A stretch of 64,000 nucleotides of DNA from G963665495 sp963665495 (GTDB taxonomy: Bacteria > Desulfobacterota > Desulfovibrionia > Desulfovibrionales > Desulfovibrionaceae). Below, in pieces: positions 1 through 8,185 of the stretch. The notes beneath the pieces are model-generated. The model was not told the origin of the DNA. It saw only the letters and a program-made list of their open reading frames with translations, and ran no database searches. The stretch is from contig OY762289.1 in the NCBI GenBank assembly GCA_963665495.1, positions 3,534,001 through 3,598,000 on the forward strand. The letters run 5' to 3'. The translations under genes and the position numbers were made by a program. The stretch's first letter is position 1; every line of letters starts with the position of its first letter.

Positions 1-748
1 CCGGTATACAACCGTCTTTGCCGTATCGCAGCGGAGCGGCGGTCTGGCACGCCTGTTTTGGAGCCAGCATCCAGCTGGCCAGGCCCAGAGGATCTTCCAA
101 CAGTAAACCGGCTCCTGCCTGGGAGAGTTCTTCGGCTCCACGAAAGCCCCATAAGGCTCCCACGGCCATTACCCCGGCATTATTTGCCGTACACATGTCC
201 ACATTGGAATCCCCCAGGAAAATGACTTCTCCGGAGTCCACTGACAGTTTTTCCGTTATCAGCCCCACTCCTGCAGGATCAGGCTTTCTAGGAAAATCCG
301 GGCTTGCTCCGTAAATGGGATCGAAACTCCAGCTGCTGAAATAAAAATCCATTATTTCCTGAATGAATGTGTGCGGTTTGTTGGAAAGGACGGCCAGGGC
401 AAGCCCCTGTTTCTGGAGCCAGTCCAGCAATTCGGGAATGCCGGGATACGGTGCGGACTTGCGATTCCAGCCCTGGCGATATTCTTTATTGAAAACTTCC
501 AGGCAGCGGGAAACGGTTTCCTCTGTCCGTTTTTCCTCCGGTAAGGCGCGCTGCAACAGCATGCGTACGCCGTCGCCGACAAACTGCCTGTACGAGGATA
601 CGGGATGTTCCGGAAACCCGCAGGCATGCAATGAAGCATTCGCCGAGTCAGCCAGATCATCCAGAGAATTCAACAAAGTACCATCGAGATCAAATATTAC
701 GACTTTATAAGGCGTTGCCGCCTTGTCTGTAGAAACACATTTCTGCAT
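1..748 (-). CDS. HAD-family phosphatase, phosphoglycolate phosphatase-like (partial, 3' end outside window)
   Basis: The frame is open from an ATG at 748 to the left edge (249 residues visible), so the C-terminus is missing. The protein has the HAD nucleophile motif DLDGT at about residues 20-24, a motif II region with LSNKPH (about residue 125), a lysine in a RKPDP stretch, and the acidic motif GDSNVDM. The helical cap region follows motif I, as in the Gph/PGP subfamily, which hydrolyses 2-phosphoglycolate. The substrate cannot be fixed from sequence. The visible C-terminal part (after about residue 220) looks longer and less conserved than in typical Gph of about 225 residues. The AT-rich stretch upstream (749-902) separates it from the DJ-1 gene on the same strand. 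Confidence 0.85.
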   Translation of the reverse strand, partial: MQKCVSTDKAATPYKVVIFDLDGTLLNSLDDLADSANASLHACGFPEHPVSSYRQFVGDGVRMLLQRALPEEKRTEETVSRCLEVFNKEYRQGWNRKSAPYPGIPELLDWLQKQGLALAVLSNKPHTFIQEIMDFYFSSWSFDPIYGASPDFPRKPDPAGVGLITEKLSVDSGEVIFLGDSNVDMCTANNAGVMAVGALWGFRGAEELSQAGAGLLLEDPLGLASWMLAPKQACQTAAPLRYGKDGCIP

Positions 749-902
749 AAGTTTTAAATTATCACCCTGTTATAACAATTCATTTAAAGGACACATCAGT
801 CCGCCACCGATGGGGACAGTTTTTTCCTGCAGAGGAACTGCATCCGGCCAAACAAGCCGGCTTTTGGTGTGCGGCGCCCCTGACGGAATGCGCGGCCTGG
901 CG

Positions 903-1439
903 TCAGGCTCCGTACTTCAAAGCCAGCTGTTCGATGATGGCTTTGCAGAATACAGGCAGATCGTCCGGCGTACGGCTGGAGATGAGATTTTTGTCCACAA
1001 CAACTGCGGCATCTTCCCAAAGGGCACCAGCGTTGATCATGTCGTCTTTGATGGCGACATAGGATGTGGAACGCATGCCTTTGACGATGCCGGCTGAAAT
1101 CAGAACCCAGCCCGCATGGCAGATATGAGCGATTATTTTGCCCGAATCAAAGGCCTGACGGACCAGTGCCACGGCCGCTTCATTGCGACGCATAAGGTCC
1201 GGGGCATACCCGCCGGGGACAATGATGCCGTCCACCGTATTGGGGTCGATGTCCTTGAAGGCAACGTCCGCAGTGGCCGGCATGCCGAATTTGCTCTTGT
1301 ATACGCCACCGGCTTCCGGGCCGGCGACAATCACTTCTGCGCCTGCCTCGCGCAAGCGTAATTTCGGATACCAGAATTCAAGATCATTATATAAATTCTC
1401 AACATACAGAACCACTTTTTTTCCTTGAAGCTCGCTCAT
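903..1439 (-). CDS. DJ-1/PfpI (ThiJ) family protein
   Basis: 178 residues, the usual length for one DJ-1/PfpI domain. The nucleophile elbow AHICHAG places Cys107 and His108 as the conserved Cys-His pair, and VPGGYAPD lies at about 74-81. Members include deglycase/chaperone-like and intracellular protease-like (PfpI) proteins; the exact activity cannot be told from sequence. In my alignment by eye to PfpI, the Glu that sits near the Cys in the first strand-loop is Asn18 here, which may alter catalysis. The ATG at 1439 is preceded by a good AAGGAGA ribosome site. It is apparently a single-gene unit, possibly followed by the HAD gene. Confidence 0.85.
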   Translation of the reverse strand: MSELQGKKVVLYVENLYNDLEFWYPKLRLREAGAEVIVAGPEAGGVYKSKFGMPATADVAFKDIDPNTVDGIIVPGGYAPDLMRRNEAAVALVRQAFDSGKIIAHICHAGWVLISAGIVKGMRSTSYVAIKDDMINAGALWEDAAVVVDKNLISSRTPDDLPVFCKAIIEQLALKYGA

Positions 1440-1615
1440 CGTCTTCTCCTTGGATTGATCTGAGCGTGGAATGTATCACGGCGGGAGCAAGGCGATCCAC
1501 CAGGACCACCAAACGCCGTAACATGCCGTATCAGGTGCTTGTCCCCTGATACGGATAATTGGATTGAACTATAGGGTAAGGAAACCGGTATGACAAGCCG
1601 AATCGATTTGACAGG

Positions 1616-1640
1616 AAAACTCGTACCCGTTGTACGAAAA
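1616..1640 (-). terminator. possible weak terminator after the hybrid histidine kinase
   Basis: Just past the kinase stop codon the minus strand can form a 6-bp stem (TCGTAC / GTACGA, loop AACGG) followed by GTTTT. The stem is short, so this is only a candidate. Confidence 0.35.
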
Positions 1641-1643
1641 AAA

Positions 1644-4286
1644 TCACTGTTCTCGTCGACTCTGGGCTACAACACGATGCATACTTTCCAGGAGTTCCAT
1701 GAAATCGACGGGTTTGGTGATATAGGCGTCAAGACCCACTTCCCTGCCCCTGACCTCTTCCCGTTCGCTGACAAAGGCAGTCACGGCAATAATGGGAATT
1801 TTCGGATCCACATTGCCGCACTCGCCGGATCGTATTCTTCTTGTTGCCTCTATTCCATCCACTCGCGGCATTTTCAGGTCCATGAGTACCAGATCAAAAC
1901 TCGAATCCATACGCAGACGATCCAAAGCCTCCAGGCCGTCATTGGCAATGGTCACCGTATGACCGCGTTTTTCCAGAAAGCGTTTGACAAGTTCCTGGTT
2001 GGTGAATTCGTCTTCCGCATAAAGAACATTGAGCACAATGGACGGAGGAACTCTGAACATATTGCCGATCAGGCACTGCTGTTGATCAGAATCCACCTCG
2101 AGCCCGACATCGAAGGTAAAGCTGAAGGTGCTGCCCTTGCCCGGTTCGCTTTCCACCCAGATGTCGCCTCCCATCAGGGTCACCAACTGCTTGCAAATGG
2201 AAAGCCCGAGACCAGCTCCACCATAGCGTTTGGTCATGCAATCTTCCACCAGGGTGAACTGTTCGAAAATCTCTTCGTGCATGTCCTGTGGAATACCCTG
2301 GCCCGTGTCGGAGACCGAAACAAGCATCTGCGTGTTGAATTCGCCGCTTTCCCTGTCCTGAACCGGTATGCCGGCCAGCTCCACGGCAATGCCGACACTG
2401 CCCTTGCTGGTGAATTGAATGGCATTGGTTATAAGATTGGACAAAACCAGTTTGAAACAATTGGGATCGGCCGTAACGAATGAAGGCACGTCCGGTTTGA
2501 TCGCAACTTTGAACTCAAGTCCCTTTTGAACGGCCTGAGCCTGATACAGCGCCAGAATCCCTTCCAACATCTCGCGAAGGCAGAACTTTGCACAGGTAGA
2601 GGAAAAACGACGCAGTTCAAGATTCGACAGGACAAGAAGATCATTTATCAGCATCAAAAGCTGACCGCCGGATTTCAGGATAAGATCGAGAAACTCCCGC
2701 TGCTCATGTTCGGGGCCGAGTTCCAGCAGCACGCGCGCCGACCCCATGATCCCGTTCAAAGGCGTACGCAGCTCATGGCTCATGTTGGCGAGAAACTGCG
2801 TCTTGGCCTTGTTGGCTTCCTCCGCAATGGATTTCGCCCGGATCAGTTCATGCTCTTTATTCCAGCGCTGAATAGCCAGAGCAAAAAGACTCGACATACG
2901 CAATACCGCGCCCAAATCATCGTAAGTATATTTTTTTCCCGCGTTGGCCGCCATAATCATGCCGCCCAGCTTTCCTTCCACTATGACCGGCGCGTTAATG
3001 CAATTAGTTATGGGCGGATGCCCTTTGGGAAATTCCGGAAAATGACTGTCGCCGGAGTCATTGGCAAAAAATGGACGCTGCCCGAAATGCGTATGCACAG
3101 GCAGACTTTTGGAGACATCTTCCCCAAAAGCGACAAGCAATTTGCTCAGACATTTTTGAGAGATGCCTTTGTGCGCCAGGATCTGATTGTCATTGGTTTC
3201 GGCGTCGATTTTGGTGACAAAGCCCATTTTGCTGTTGGTGAACGAAAGCGCGTACTCCAACGCGGCTGCCGCCACGTCTTCCAAAGTCTCCGTGCCCGTG
3301 ACAAGACTGTTGGCCAGAGCAGCTACTGCGGCATTCAATTCGAATTCCGCAAGCATTCGTTTTTCTGTAATTTTTCTGACTTCCACCTCATGTTCGAGAC
3401 GGTCATTTGCGTTTTTGAGCGACAGCGTCCGTTGCGCAACACTGTATTCGAGGTTGTTTTTGGCCTCCTGCAATGCCAGCTGATCCCGTTTTCGTTCGTC
3501 AATGGGAAGCGCCAACTCCACCACCCCCAGAATATCGCCGTTGGCATCCAGCAAAGGCGTATCAATTATCTCGAACCAGCCGACAGTCGTATTGGGGATG
3601 CGATTTTCCACCTCCATACGGGAATACTGCCTGCGCCCGGAGAAAATGTCGTTAATGATGCATTGCTTGCAGGTTTTCCCCGTACAGGCGGCGTGCAGGC
3701 AATAGACGCCGTCCTGGTTCGACAACAAGGCATCATACGCCCTGTTGCTCCAGAGAATAGTTCTTTCCTGACTGATAACAGCAATGGGCACGCCGACCAT
3801 CTGCATGATCCGCTTAAGTTTCTGCAGTTCATTCTCCAGCTGCAGAGAAAGCTCGGCCTGTTCGTCCAGATGGCGGCGCAACGACTGATTGGCGCCGTCA
3901 AGAAGACGTTGCGTCCGCAAAGCCTGCTTGAATTCCAGGGCTCGGGTAACGCGGTGGATCAATAGTTTGGGGTGGGACTCCTTAAGATAAATATCATACT
4001 TGATCGGCCCCTGATCGAGGACCTCTTCAATGGAGTCGGTGGAATCGACTATGACGATGACTTGAGCGTTCGCGTCTTTGGAGTGGACAGCCCTGATGAC
4101 GCTCATGCCTGAATCGGAAAAAATGATCTCGTTAAGGATAATTACGTCAAAAAATTGCTCGGAAACCGCAACCAGAGCGTCCACCGTGGACGCAACACCG
4201 CTCACCTCATAGCCCGCCTGTTGTACGGCGGAGACAAGACGCTTTCTTTCTTCAGTTTCTTTTTCAATAAGCAGAATAACCGGCAC
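1644..4286 (-). CDS. cytosolic hybrid sensor histidine kinase / response regulator
   Basis: 880 residues with no membrane segment. Order of domains: an N-terminal receiver-like domain (about 1-115), coiled-coil, a PAS domain (about 155-270) with a Cys cluster at about 197-211 (CLHAACTGKTCKQC), a second coiled-coil, a GAF domain (about 310-460), HisKA with phospho-acceptor His in NMSHELRTPLNG (about 500), HATPase_c with DTGQGIP and GGAGLGLSI, and a C-terminal receiver with DLVLMDLKMPRVDG carrying the phosphorylatable Asp. The N-terminal receiver has Asn-Glu where the phospho-Asp is expected (VIILNEII), so it is probably a pseudo-receiver. Start is GTG at 4286 with GGAAG just upstream; the nearby ATG is out of frame. 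The input signal is unknown. No partner regulator is adjacent, so it probably feeds a phosphorelay elsewhere. Confidence 0.93.
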   Translation of the reverse strand: MPVILLIEKETEERKRLVSAVQQAGYEVSGVASTVDALVAVSEQFFDVIILNEIIFSDSGMSVIRAVHSKDANAQVIVIVDSTDSIEEVLDQGPIKYDIYLKESHPKLLIHRVTRALEFKQALRTQRLLDGANQSLRRHLDEQAELSLQLENELQKLKRIMQMVGVPIAVISQERTILWSNRAYDALLSNQDGVYCLHAACTGKTCKQCIINDIFSGRRQYSRMEVENRIPNTTVGWFEIIDTPLLDANGDILGVVELALPIDERKRDQLALQEAKNNLEYSVAQRTLSLKNANDRLEHEVEVRKITEKRMLAEFELNAAVAALANSLVTGTETLEDVAAAALEYALSFTNSKMGFVTKIDAETNDNQILAHKGISQKCLSKLLVAFGEDVSKSLPVHTHFGQRPFFANDSGDSHFPEFPKGHPPITNCINAPVIVEGKLGGMIMAANAGKKYTYDDLGAVLRMSSLFALAIQRWNKEHELIRAKSIAEEANKAKTQFLANMSHELRTPLNGIMGSARVLLELGPEHEQREFLDLILKSGGQLLMLINDLLVLSNLELRRFSSTCAKFCLREMLEGILALYQAQAVQKGLEFKVAIKPDVPSFVTADPNCFKLVLSNLITNAIQFTSKGSVGIAVELAGIPVQDRESGEFNTQMLVSVSDTGQGIPQDMHEEIFEQFTLVEDCMTKRYGGAGLGLSICKQLVTLMGGDIWVESEPGKGSTFSFTFDVGLEVDSDQQQCLIGNMFRVPPSIVLNVLYAEDEFTNQELVKRFLEKRGHTVTIANDGLEALDRLRMDSSFDLVLMDLKMPRVDGIEATRRIRSGECGNVDPKIPIIAVTAFVSEREEVRGREVGLDAYITKPVDFMELLESMHRVVAQSRREQ

Positions 4287-4514
4287 GCATACTTCCTTGC
4301 CTGCAGCACTCAGAGTTCGGAATCAATTGGCAACAGGATACCCTGCCCGTTTCCTTAGACGTATTATTTAATAGCGGTGTTACAGTTAGAACATGACATG
4401 GTCGTAAAAAAAGTCAACCAGTCAAAATCACGCCCAAATTCGAGTGCTCCCGAACTGCGGACCGGACCGGGCTCAGGCTGTCGGAATACGGCCGGACAAA
4501 TAAGCGTAAAAAGA

Positions 4515-4694
4515 CTACAGCCCTGCCGGCTTCCCGGCAAGTCCGCAGTACCCTTGGTCAGATTCGCCTTTTTTGTCCGCATGCTCGAAACGCCACATCA
4601 TGCACATCGTGGCCTGACAAAATTTGAGTTTGTCGTCATGTGTTTTCAGGAACGGGCAATATTTATATTTAGCCTCTTTTTCTGGCAGTAGCAC
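4515..4694 (-). CDS. small Cys-rich hypothetical protein
   Basis: 59 residues from a GTG at 4694, chosen because GGAG stands 9 nt upstream. The frame remains open back to another GTG at 4745. The sequence contains KYCPFLK, FCQATMCMMW and GYCGLAGKP; the spacing of four cysteines and the Trp resembles small phage- and Desulfovibrio-associated proteins with a CPF/CMAW/GYCGLAG pattern (recalled, not searched). The Cys set suggests metal binding or a structural zinc, but no function is known. A run of ten C (4732-4741) lies 38 bp before the preferred start, or inside the gene if the longer start is used. It lies upstream of, and may be cotranscribed with, neither neighbour clearly. Confidence 0.6.
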   Translation of the reverse strand: MLLPEKEAKYKYCPFLKTHDDKLKFCQATMCMMWRFEHADKKGESDQGYCGLAGKPAGL

Positions 4695-4731
4695 AACTTT
4701 CCTCTCCGTTTTTTCGGTTACTGGGGAACAG

Positions 4732-4741
4732 CCCCCCCCCC
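4732..4741. repeat. homopolymer tract, ten C on the plus strand
   Basis: Ten consecutive C (G on the coding strand of the small Cys-rich gene). It lies either in that gene's leader or near the 5' end of its longer reading frame, where a length change would shift the frame. Confidence 0.9.
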
Positions 4742-4760
4742 GCACAACGTCGGGGACGGA

Positions 4761-5303
4761 TCATTGCTTGCTGAATGTGCCCATCAATTCGGCCTGATCC
4801 AGAATATGCCCCTCCATTGCCTGCAACACGGCTTGTTTGCCGGTTCCTGCAGGCAACTCCAACGGACAGTCCAGGGCATATATTTTAAAAAAGTACCTGT
4901 GTGTTCCAGAAGGCGGACAAGGGCCACCGTAATTCTGCCTGCCCCAGGAATTTTTCCCGACAAGTGTTCCCTGCGGCAGCGAAGTTACCTCTTCCGGCAA
5001 TTCTGTAGTTCCTGCAGGAAGATTATACAGCACCCAATGATCCCAAACGCCCACAGGCGCATCAGGGTCATCACAAATCAGGACAAAACTTGCAGTTGAC
5101 GCAGGAGCCCCGCTCCAACGCAGTTGCGGAGATTTGTCCGCGCCTTTGCACGTATGTACTTCGGGGATGGCTTTTCCCTGTTCAAAAGCCGACGAACGCA
5201 ACGACATCGCCATGGCTGCACCTCCTGGAGCTGATAGCAGAACAACGACCAGGAGGACGATCCACCGGGAACCGGGCGCCCATTTTATGAGAACACCAAC
5301 CAT
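4761..5303 (-). CDS. YbhB/YbcL-type PEBP (Raf kinase inhibitor-like) protein, secreted
   Basis: 180 residues. An N-terminal hydrophobic segment (about 12-32, ending GGAAMA) looks like a signal peptide or anchor. The rest fits the bacterial phosphatidylethanolamine-binding-protein fold: SPQLRWSGAPAST, the DPDAP ligand-site motif, VWDHWVLYNLPAG, and GPCPPSGTHRYFFKIYALD, the two signature regions of the family. Bacterial members are small monodomain proteins of unclear role; binding of anionic or phospho-ligands is known for the family. Here export to the periplasm is inferred. It is a single gene between the small Cys-rich gene and the chemoreceptor. Confidence 0.9.
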   Translation of the reverse strand: MVGVLIKWAPGSRWIVLLVVVLLSAPGGAAMAMSLRSSAFEQGKAIPEVHTCKGADKSPQLRWSGAPASTASFVLICDDPDAPVGVWDHWVLYNLPAGTTELPEEVTSLPQGTLVGKNSWGRQNYGGPCPPSGTHRYFFKIYALDCPLELPAGTGKQAVLQAMEGHILDQAELMGTFSKQ

Positions 5304-5481
5304 CAGCAGCCTCCTGATCGCACTCCCTGTTTTCGGTCATACTTTACTGGAACTTTAGCTTCTATCATAAGCTCAAACGTCCGGTAAAGACAACGTGTTC
5401 CACAGGTTGTGCAAAAATTGAGGCGAACAGCCCGTTCGTTGGTGATGCGGACAACCGCCGTTCGCAATTGTCAGATTCCGC

Positions 5482-7026
5482 CTAACGGTTGGCGCCCTCC
5501 TGCATTTGCTGCATGGCATCGCGTAGTTCTGAAGACAGATGCGACATCTGCGCAATAGCTTCTGAGGCATTGGCCATTGCATCGGCAGTATCGACGGCAA
5601 TCCGGTTGATTTCTTCGGACGAACGGTTAATTTCCTCGCTGGTGGCGGACTGCTCCTCTGAAGCGGCAGCGATGGAGCGCACCTGATCCTCCGTGCTTTC
5701 CACAAGGTGCAGAATCTGCTCCAGGGATTCTCCTGCATCGTGGGAAAGCTCAGTGGCTCGCAGGATGACCTGGGTTGTCTGTTCCGTAACGTCCAGATTG
5801 TTACGGGCGCTTTCCTGAATGGCCCGGATAAAAGAACTCACTTCATTGGTGGCTTGCATGGTTTTTTCGGCGAGCTTGCGGACTTCGTCGGCGACAACGG
5901 CAAAACCGCGGCCGGCTTCGCCCGCTCTGGCAGCCTCGATGGCCGCGTTCAAAGCCAGCAAATTGGTCTGATCGGCAATATCATTGATCACGGCCATGAT
6001 TCTGCCTATACCCTCGGCCTGTTGGCCCAGTCCGTCCATTTCGGATTTCAGCTCATTGGCCTTGGCGTTTACCTCGTCCATAACCTTAATGACTGCGTTT
6101 ACCTGCGAGGCTCCGTGTTCGGCTGTTTTCTGAGCCGACCCGGCAGTATCGGAAGCATTTCCGGCATTACGCGCAACCTCCAGAATGGTCGCATTCATTT
6201 CCTCTATGGCTGTAGCCACTTCCGTCGTTCTTGCTCGCTGCTCATCCGCTCCGCGGTTTGCCTGAAGAATCTGCGAGGAAAGCGCCTCCGCGGAAGCGGA
6301 CACTTTTTCCGAAACTCCAGTGGCATGGGAGACGCCTTTGGAAATCATTTCATTCTGGGCAAGTATGTGATCTTCCTTGAGCTTGATATTGGTAAAATCC
6401 ATTATGGAAGTGAAACCACCGATCAGGTTGCCGTCGGAATCTTTGATGGGAGCGGAAGCAATGGAGATATATTTGATATTTCCTTTGCGCGTAGTCATCT
6501 GCGACTTGGCAAATTGTTTTTCCTTAGTCTTCAATGCCTTTGATGTTGTCGTTTCCTGATCCGTGTTGTAGAAAAAACGCCCGACATCTTTTCCATAATA
6601 ATCAGTAGGGTCACCTGATTGTTCCGTCAATTTAAGCATTGATGTGTTCATCCAGGTTATTTTCGCGTTTGTATCAACCAAAACCATAGGCATGAGAATG
6701 TTGTCCAATATGGACTCATTGATGCCTATCTTCATCTTCAAAGTTTCGACAAGCTCATTTACAGATACCTGCAAATGACGCATTTCTACTATACCTTCTT
6801 CTTGCAGATGAATACTGAGGTTTCCTTGTGCAGCCATATGCAATTTTTCAGAGATTTTTTCGAGTGGTGCGATCAGATGCTGCAAGCTAAAATAAATCAG
6901 AACCAGCACCAAAAGAATTGCCAAGCCGCTCAAAATCAAAAGCTGGGGTCTGTCCAGAAGAAAAAAAGATAAGCAGGCAAGAAGTACAATGGCGACAATA
7001 CCTGTTACGATAAGTCTTACTTTCAT
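5482..7026 (-). CDS. methyl-accepting chemotaxis protein with internal PAS domain
   Basis: 514 residues. Two adjacent membrane segments (about 7-24 and 30-48) leave almost no periplasmic domain, followed by a HAMP-like linker (about 50-105), a PAS domain (about 110-225, with VLVDTNAKITWMN) and the long coiled-coil signalling domain. The highly conserved hairpin tip is present (EAARAGEAGRGFAVVADEVR), which contacts CheA and CheW. Sensing is therefore probably cytosolic, through the PAS domain. Start ATG at 7026 follows GAAGAGAGA. No che genes are adjacent, as is common for scattered receptors of Desulfovibrio. No CheR-binding pentapeptide is visible at the C-terminus. Confidence 0.95.
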   Translation of the reverse strand: MKVRLIVTGIVAIVLLACLSFFLLDRPQLLILSGLAILLVLVLIYFSLQHLIAPLEKISEKLHMAAQGNLSIHLQEEGIVEMRHLQVSVNELVETLKMKIGINESILDNILMPMVLVDTNAKITWMNTSMLKLTEQSGDPTDYYGKDVGRFFYNTDQETTTSKALKTKEKQFAKSQMTTRKGNIKYISIASAPIKDSDGNLIGGFTSIMDFTNIKLKEDHILAQNEMISKGVSHATGVSEKVSASAEALSSQILQANRGADEQRARTTEVATAIEEMNATILEVARNAGNASDTAGSAQKTAEHGASQVNAVIKVMDEVNAKANELKSEMDGLGQQAEGIGRIMAVINDIADQTNLLALNAAIEAARAGEAGRGFAVVADEVRKLAEKTMQATNEVSSFIRAIQESARNNLDVTEQTTQVILRATELSHDAGESLEQILHLVESTEDQVRSIAAASEEQSATSEEINRSSEEINRIAVDTADAMANASEAIAQMSHLSSELRDAMQQMQEGANR

Positions 7027-7736
7027 TTTAGTCTCTCTTCCATGCGGCTTGTACCCGCACGCCCTTTTTGCAATAACTGCATTGGCACATCAGACCCCTT
7101 ACAGCAGAAGAGTCTTTGCATGTTCACAGAAACATTACCCGTTTTCCCACCATAAACCGTACGAACCGATACGTCCCCTTACGGGCTTCCGTGAAATATC
7201 CGCCGAGTCATATGCTGCCCTGCAGCCAATCCTGCAATCAGGCCCCCCTCCATGACTGTCCGAAAAACGCTGTCTATCACCATATTAACCGGATGGTTTT
7301 GGGTATATATTTATGAACGATACGAGCTTTTCGTACTGTATTTTTAATAAATAAAGTGGACTTATCCCCAAAACCTACCTTTCAGCCTCCTAACCCACTC
7401 TTACCGCGCCCAAAAAGAGTTAAACAACAATTTGTTTTTGCACCCATTCTCGGATTAGTACGTCCTATACGCAGAGAACTCCCCTCCCGAAATGCCCTAT
7501 ACGTATTTATTACAGCATAAATAGCATAAGCTTTACATGACCAGTTAGTTCGTTACGAAATTCACAAACTATTTTTTATTCATTATTTCAATATATTAAT
7601 AATAACATTTCACAGATCAAAAAACTTGTTTTTCATTTCAGCCCTTTCCATGACAGCAGCTTTGATCTACAATTCAGGGGAACACAAATGACGGCCCGTG
7701 TTGTGTAACTCAACTACTCAGGCAGGGAGTATCTTG
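7027..7736. other. 710-bp intergenic region between divergent genes
   Basis: No convincing gene. The right half (about 7500-7640) is strongly AT-rich and should hold promoters for the divergent chemoreceptor and yjbQ genes, but no clear -35/-10 pair stands out. A nested palindrome lies at 7295-7375 (separate entry). Short frames here have no ribosome site and no recognisable protein pattern. Confidence 0.7.
7295..7375. repeat. nested imperfect palindrome in the chemoreceptor-yjbQ gap
   Basis: Three inverted repeats are nested around almost one centre: GGTTTTGGG (7295-7303) with CCCAAAACC (7367-7375), TATTTAT (7308-7314) with ATAAATA (7347-7353), and TACGA (7321-7325) with TCGTA (7331-7335). 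Function unknown; it could be a protein-binding region, a structured RNA or a bidirectional terminator. Confidence 0.6.
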
Positions 7737-8171
7737 ATGCGCTTGCATTGCGATCAGTTCGAGATTTCTTTACGCACAGGACCCGACATCGCGGATGTTA
7801 CAGCAAACATGCAGCTGATTCTCAAAGAATCTGCCATTGGTTTCGGAATTCTCCAGGCCAATATTGTTGGCTCCACGGCCTCTCTGACCACCATTGAATA
7901 CGAATCCGGTGTAGTTGAGGACCTGGCCCGGGCTATCAGGCGGCTTGCGCCGGAAGACATGACCTACGCCCATGAGTTGGCCTGGCACGACGGCAATGGT
8001 CACAGCCATGTTCAGGCCGCTCTGCTCGGCCCTTCCATTGCCCTGGCCGTCCGCAACGGACAGCTTGTCCTGGGGACCTGGCAGCAGGTCGTGTGCATCA
8101 ATCACGACAATAAGCCCCGCTGCCGGCAGATTGTTGTCACCATTGTCGGAACTTCAGATCAAACTACTTAA
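7737..8171 (+). CDS. yjbQ: YjbQ / UPF0047 family protein
   Basis: 144 residues from the ATG at 7737, preceded by AGGGAG; the open frame extends upstream but without a ribosome site. The family pattern is clear: a central region GILQANIVGSTASLTTIEYESG, then YAHELAWHDGNGHSHVQAALLGPSIALAVRNGQLVLGTWQQV, including the conserved His cluster HDGNGHSH and GTWQ near the C-terminus. Members fold as small beta sandwiches with a His-rich site; some rescue thiamine-phosphate synthase mutants, hence the name secondary thiamine-phosphate synthase. The true substrate is not settled. The pfk gene follows 14 bp downstream, so the two are probably cotranscribed. Confidence 0.92.
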   Translation: MRLHCDQFEISLRTGPDIADVTANMQLILKESAIGFGILQANIVGSTASLTTIEYESGVVEDLARAIRRLAPEDMTYAHELAWHDGNGHSHVQAALLGPSIALAVRNGQLVLGTWQQVVCINHDNKPRCRQIVVTIVGTSDQTT

Positions 8172-8185
8172 GCAAGGAGTTGCAT

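Noticed and set aside
1590..2483. Open frame of 297 codons on the plus strand opposite the hybrid kinase
   Set aside because: It is antisense to a well-supported kinase, has no ribosome site and no protein family pattern. The same holds for the antisense frames opposite lon (12700-13767), leuS (16575-18821) and the exporter genes (49671-50702).
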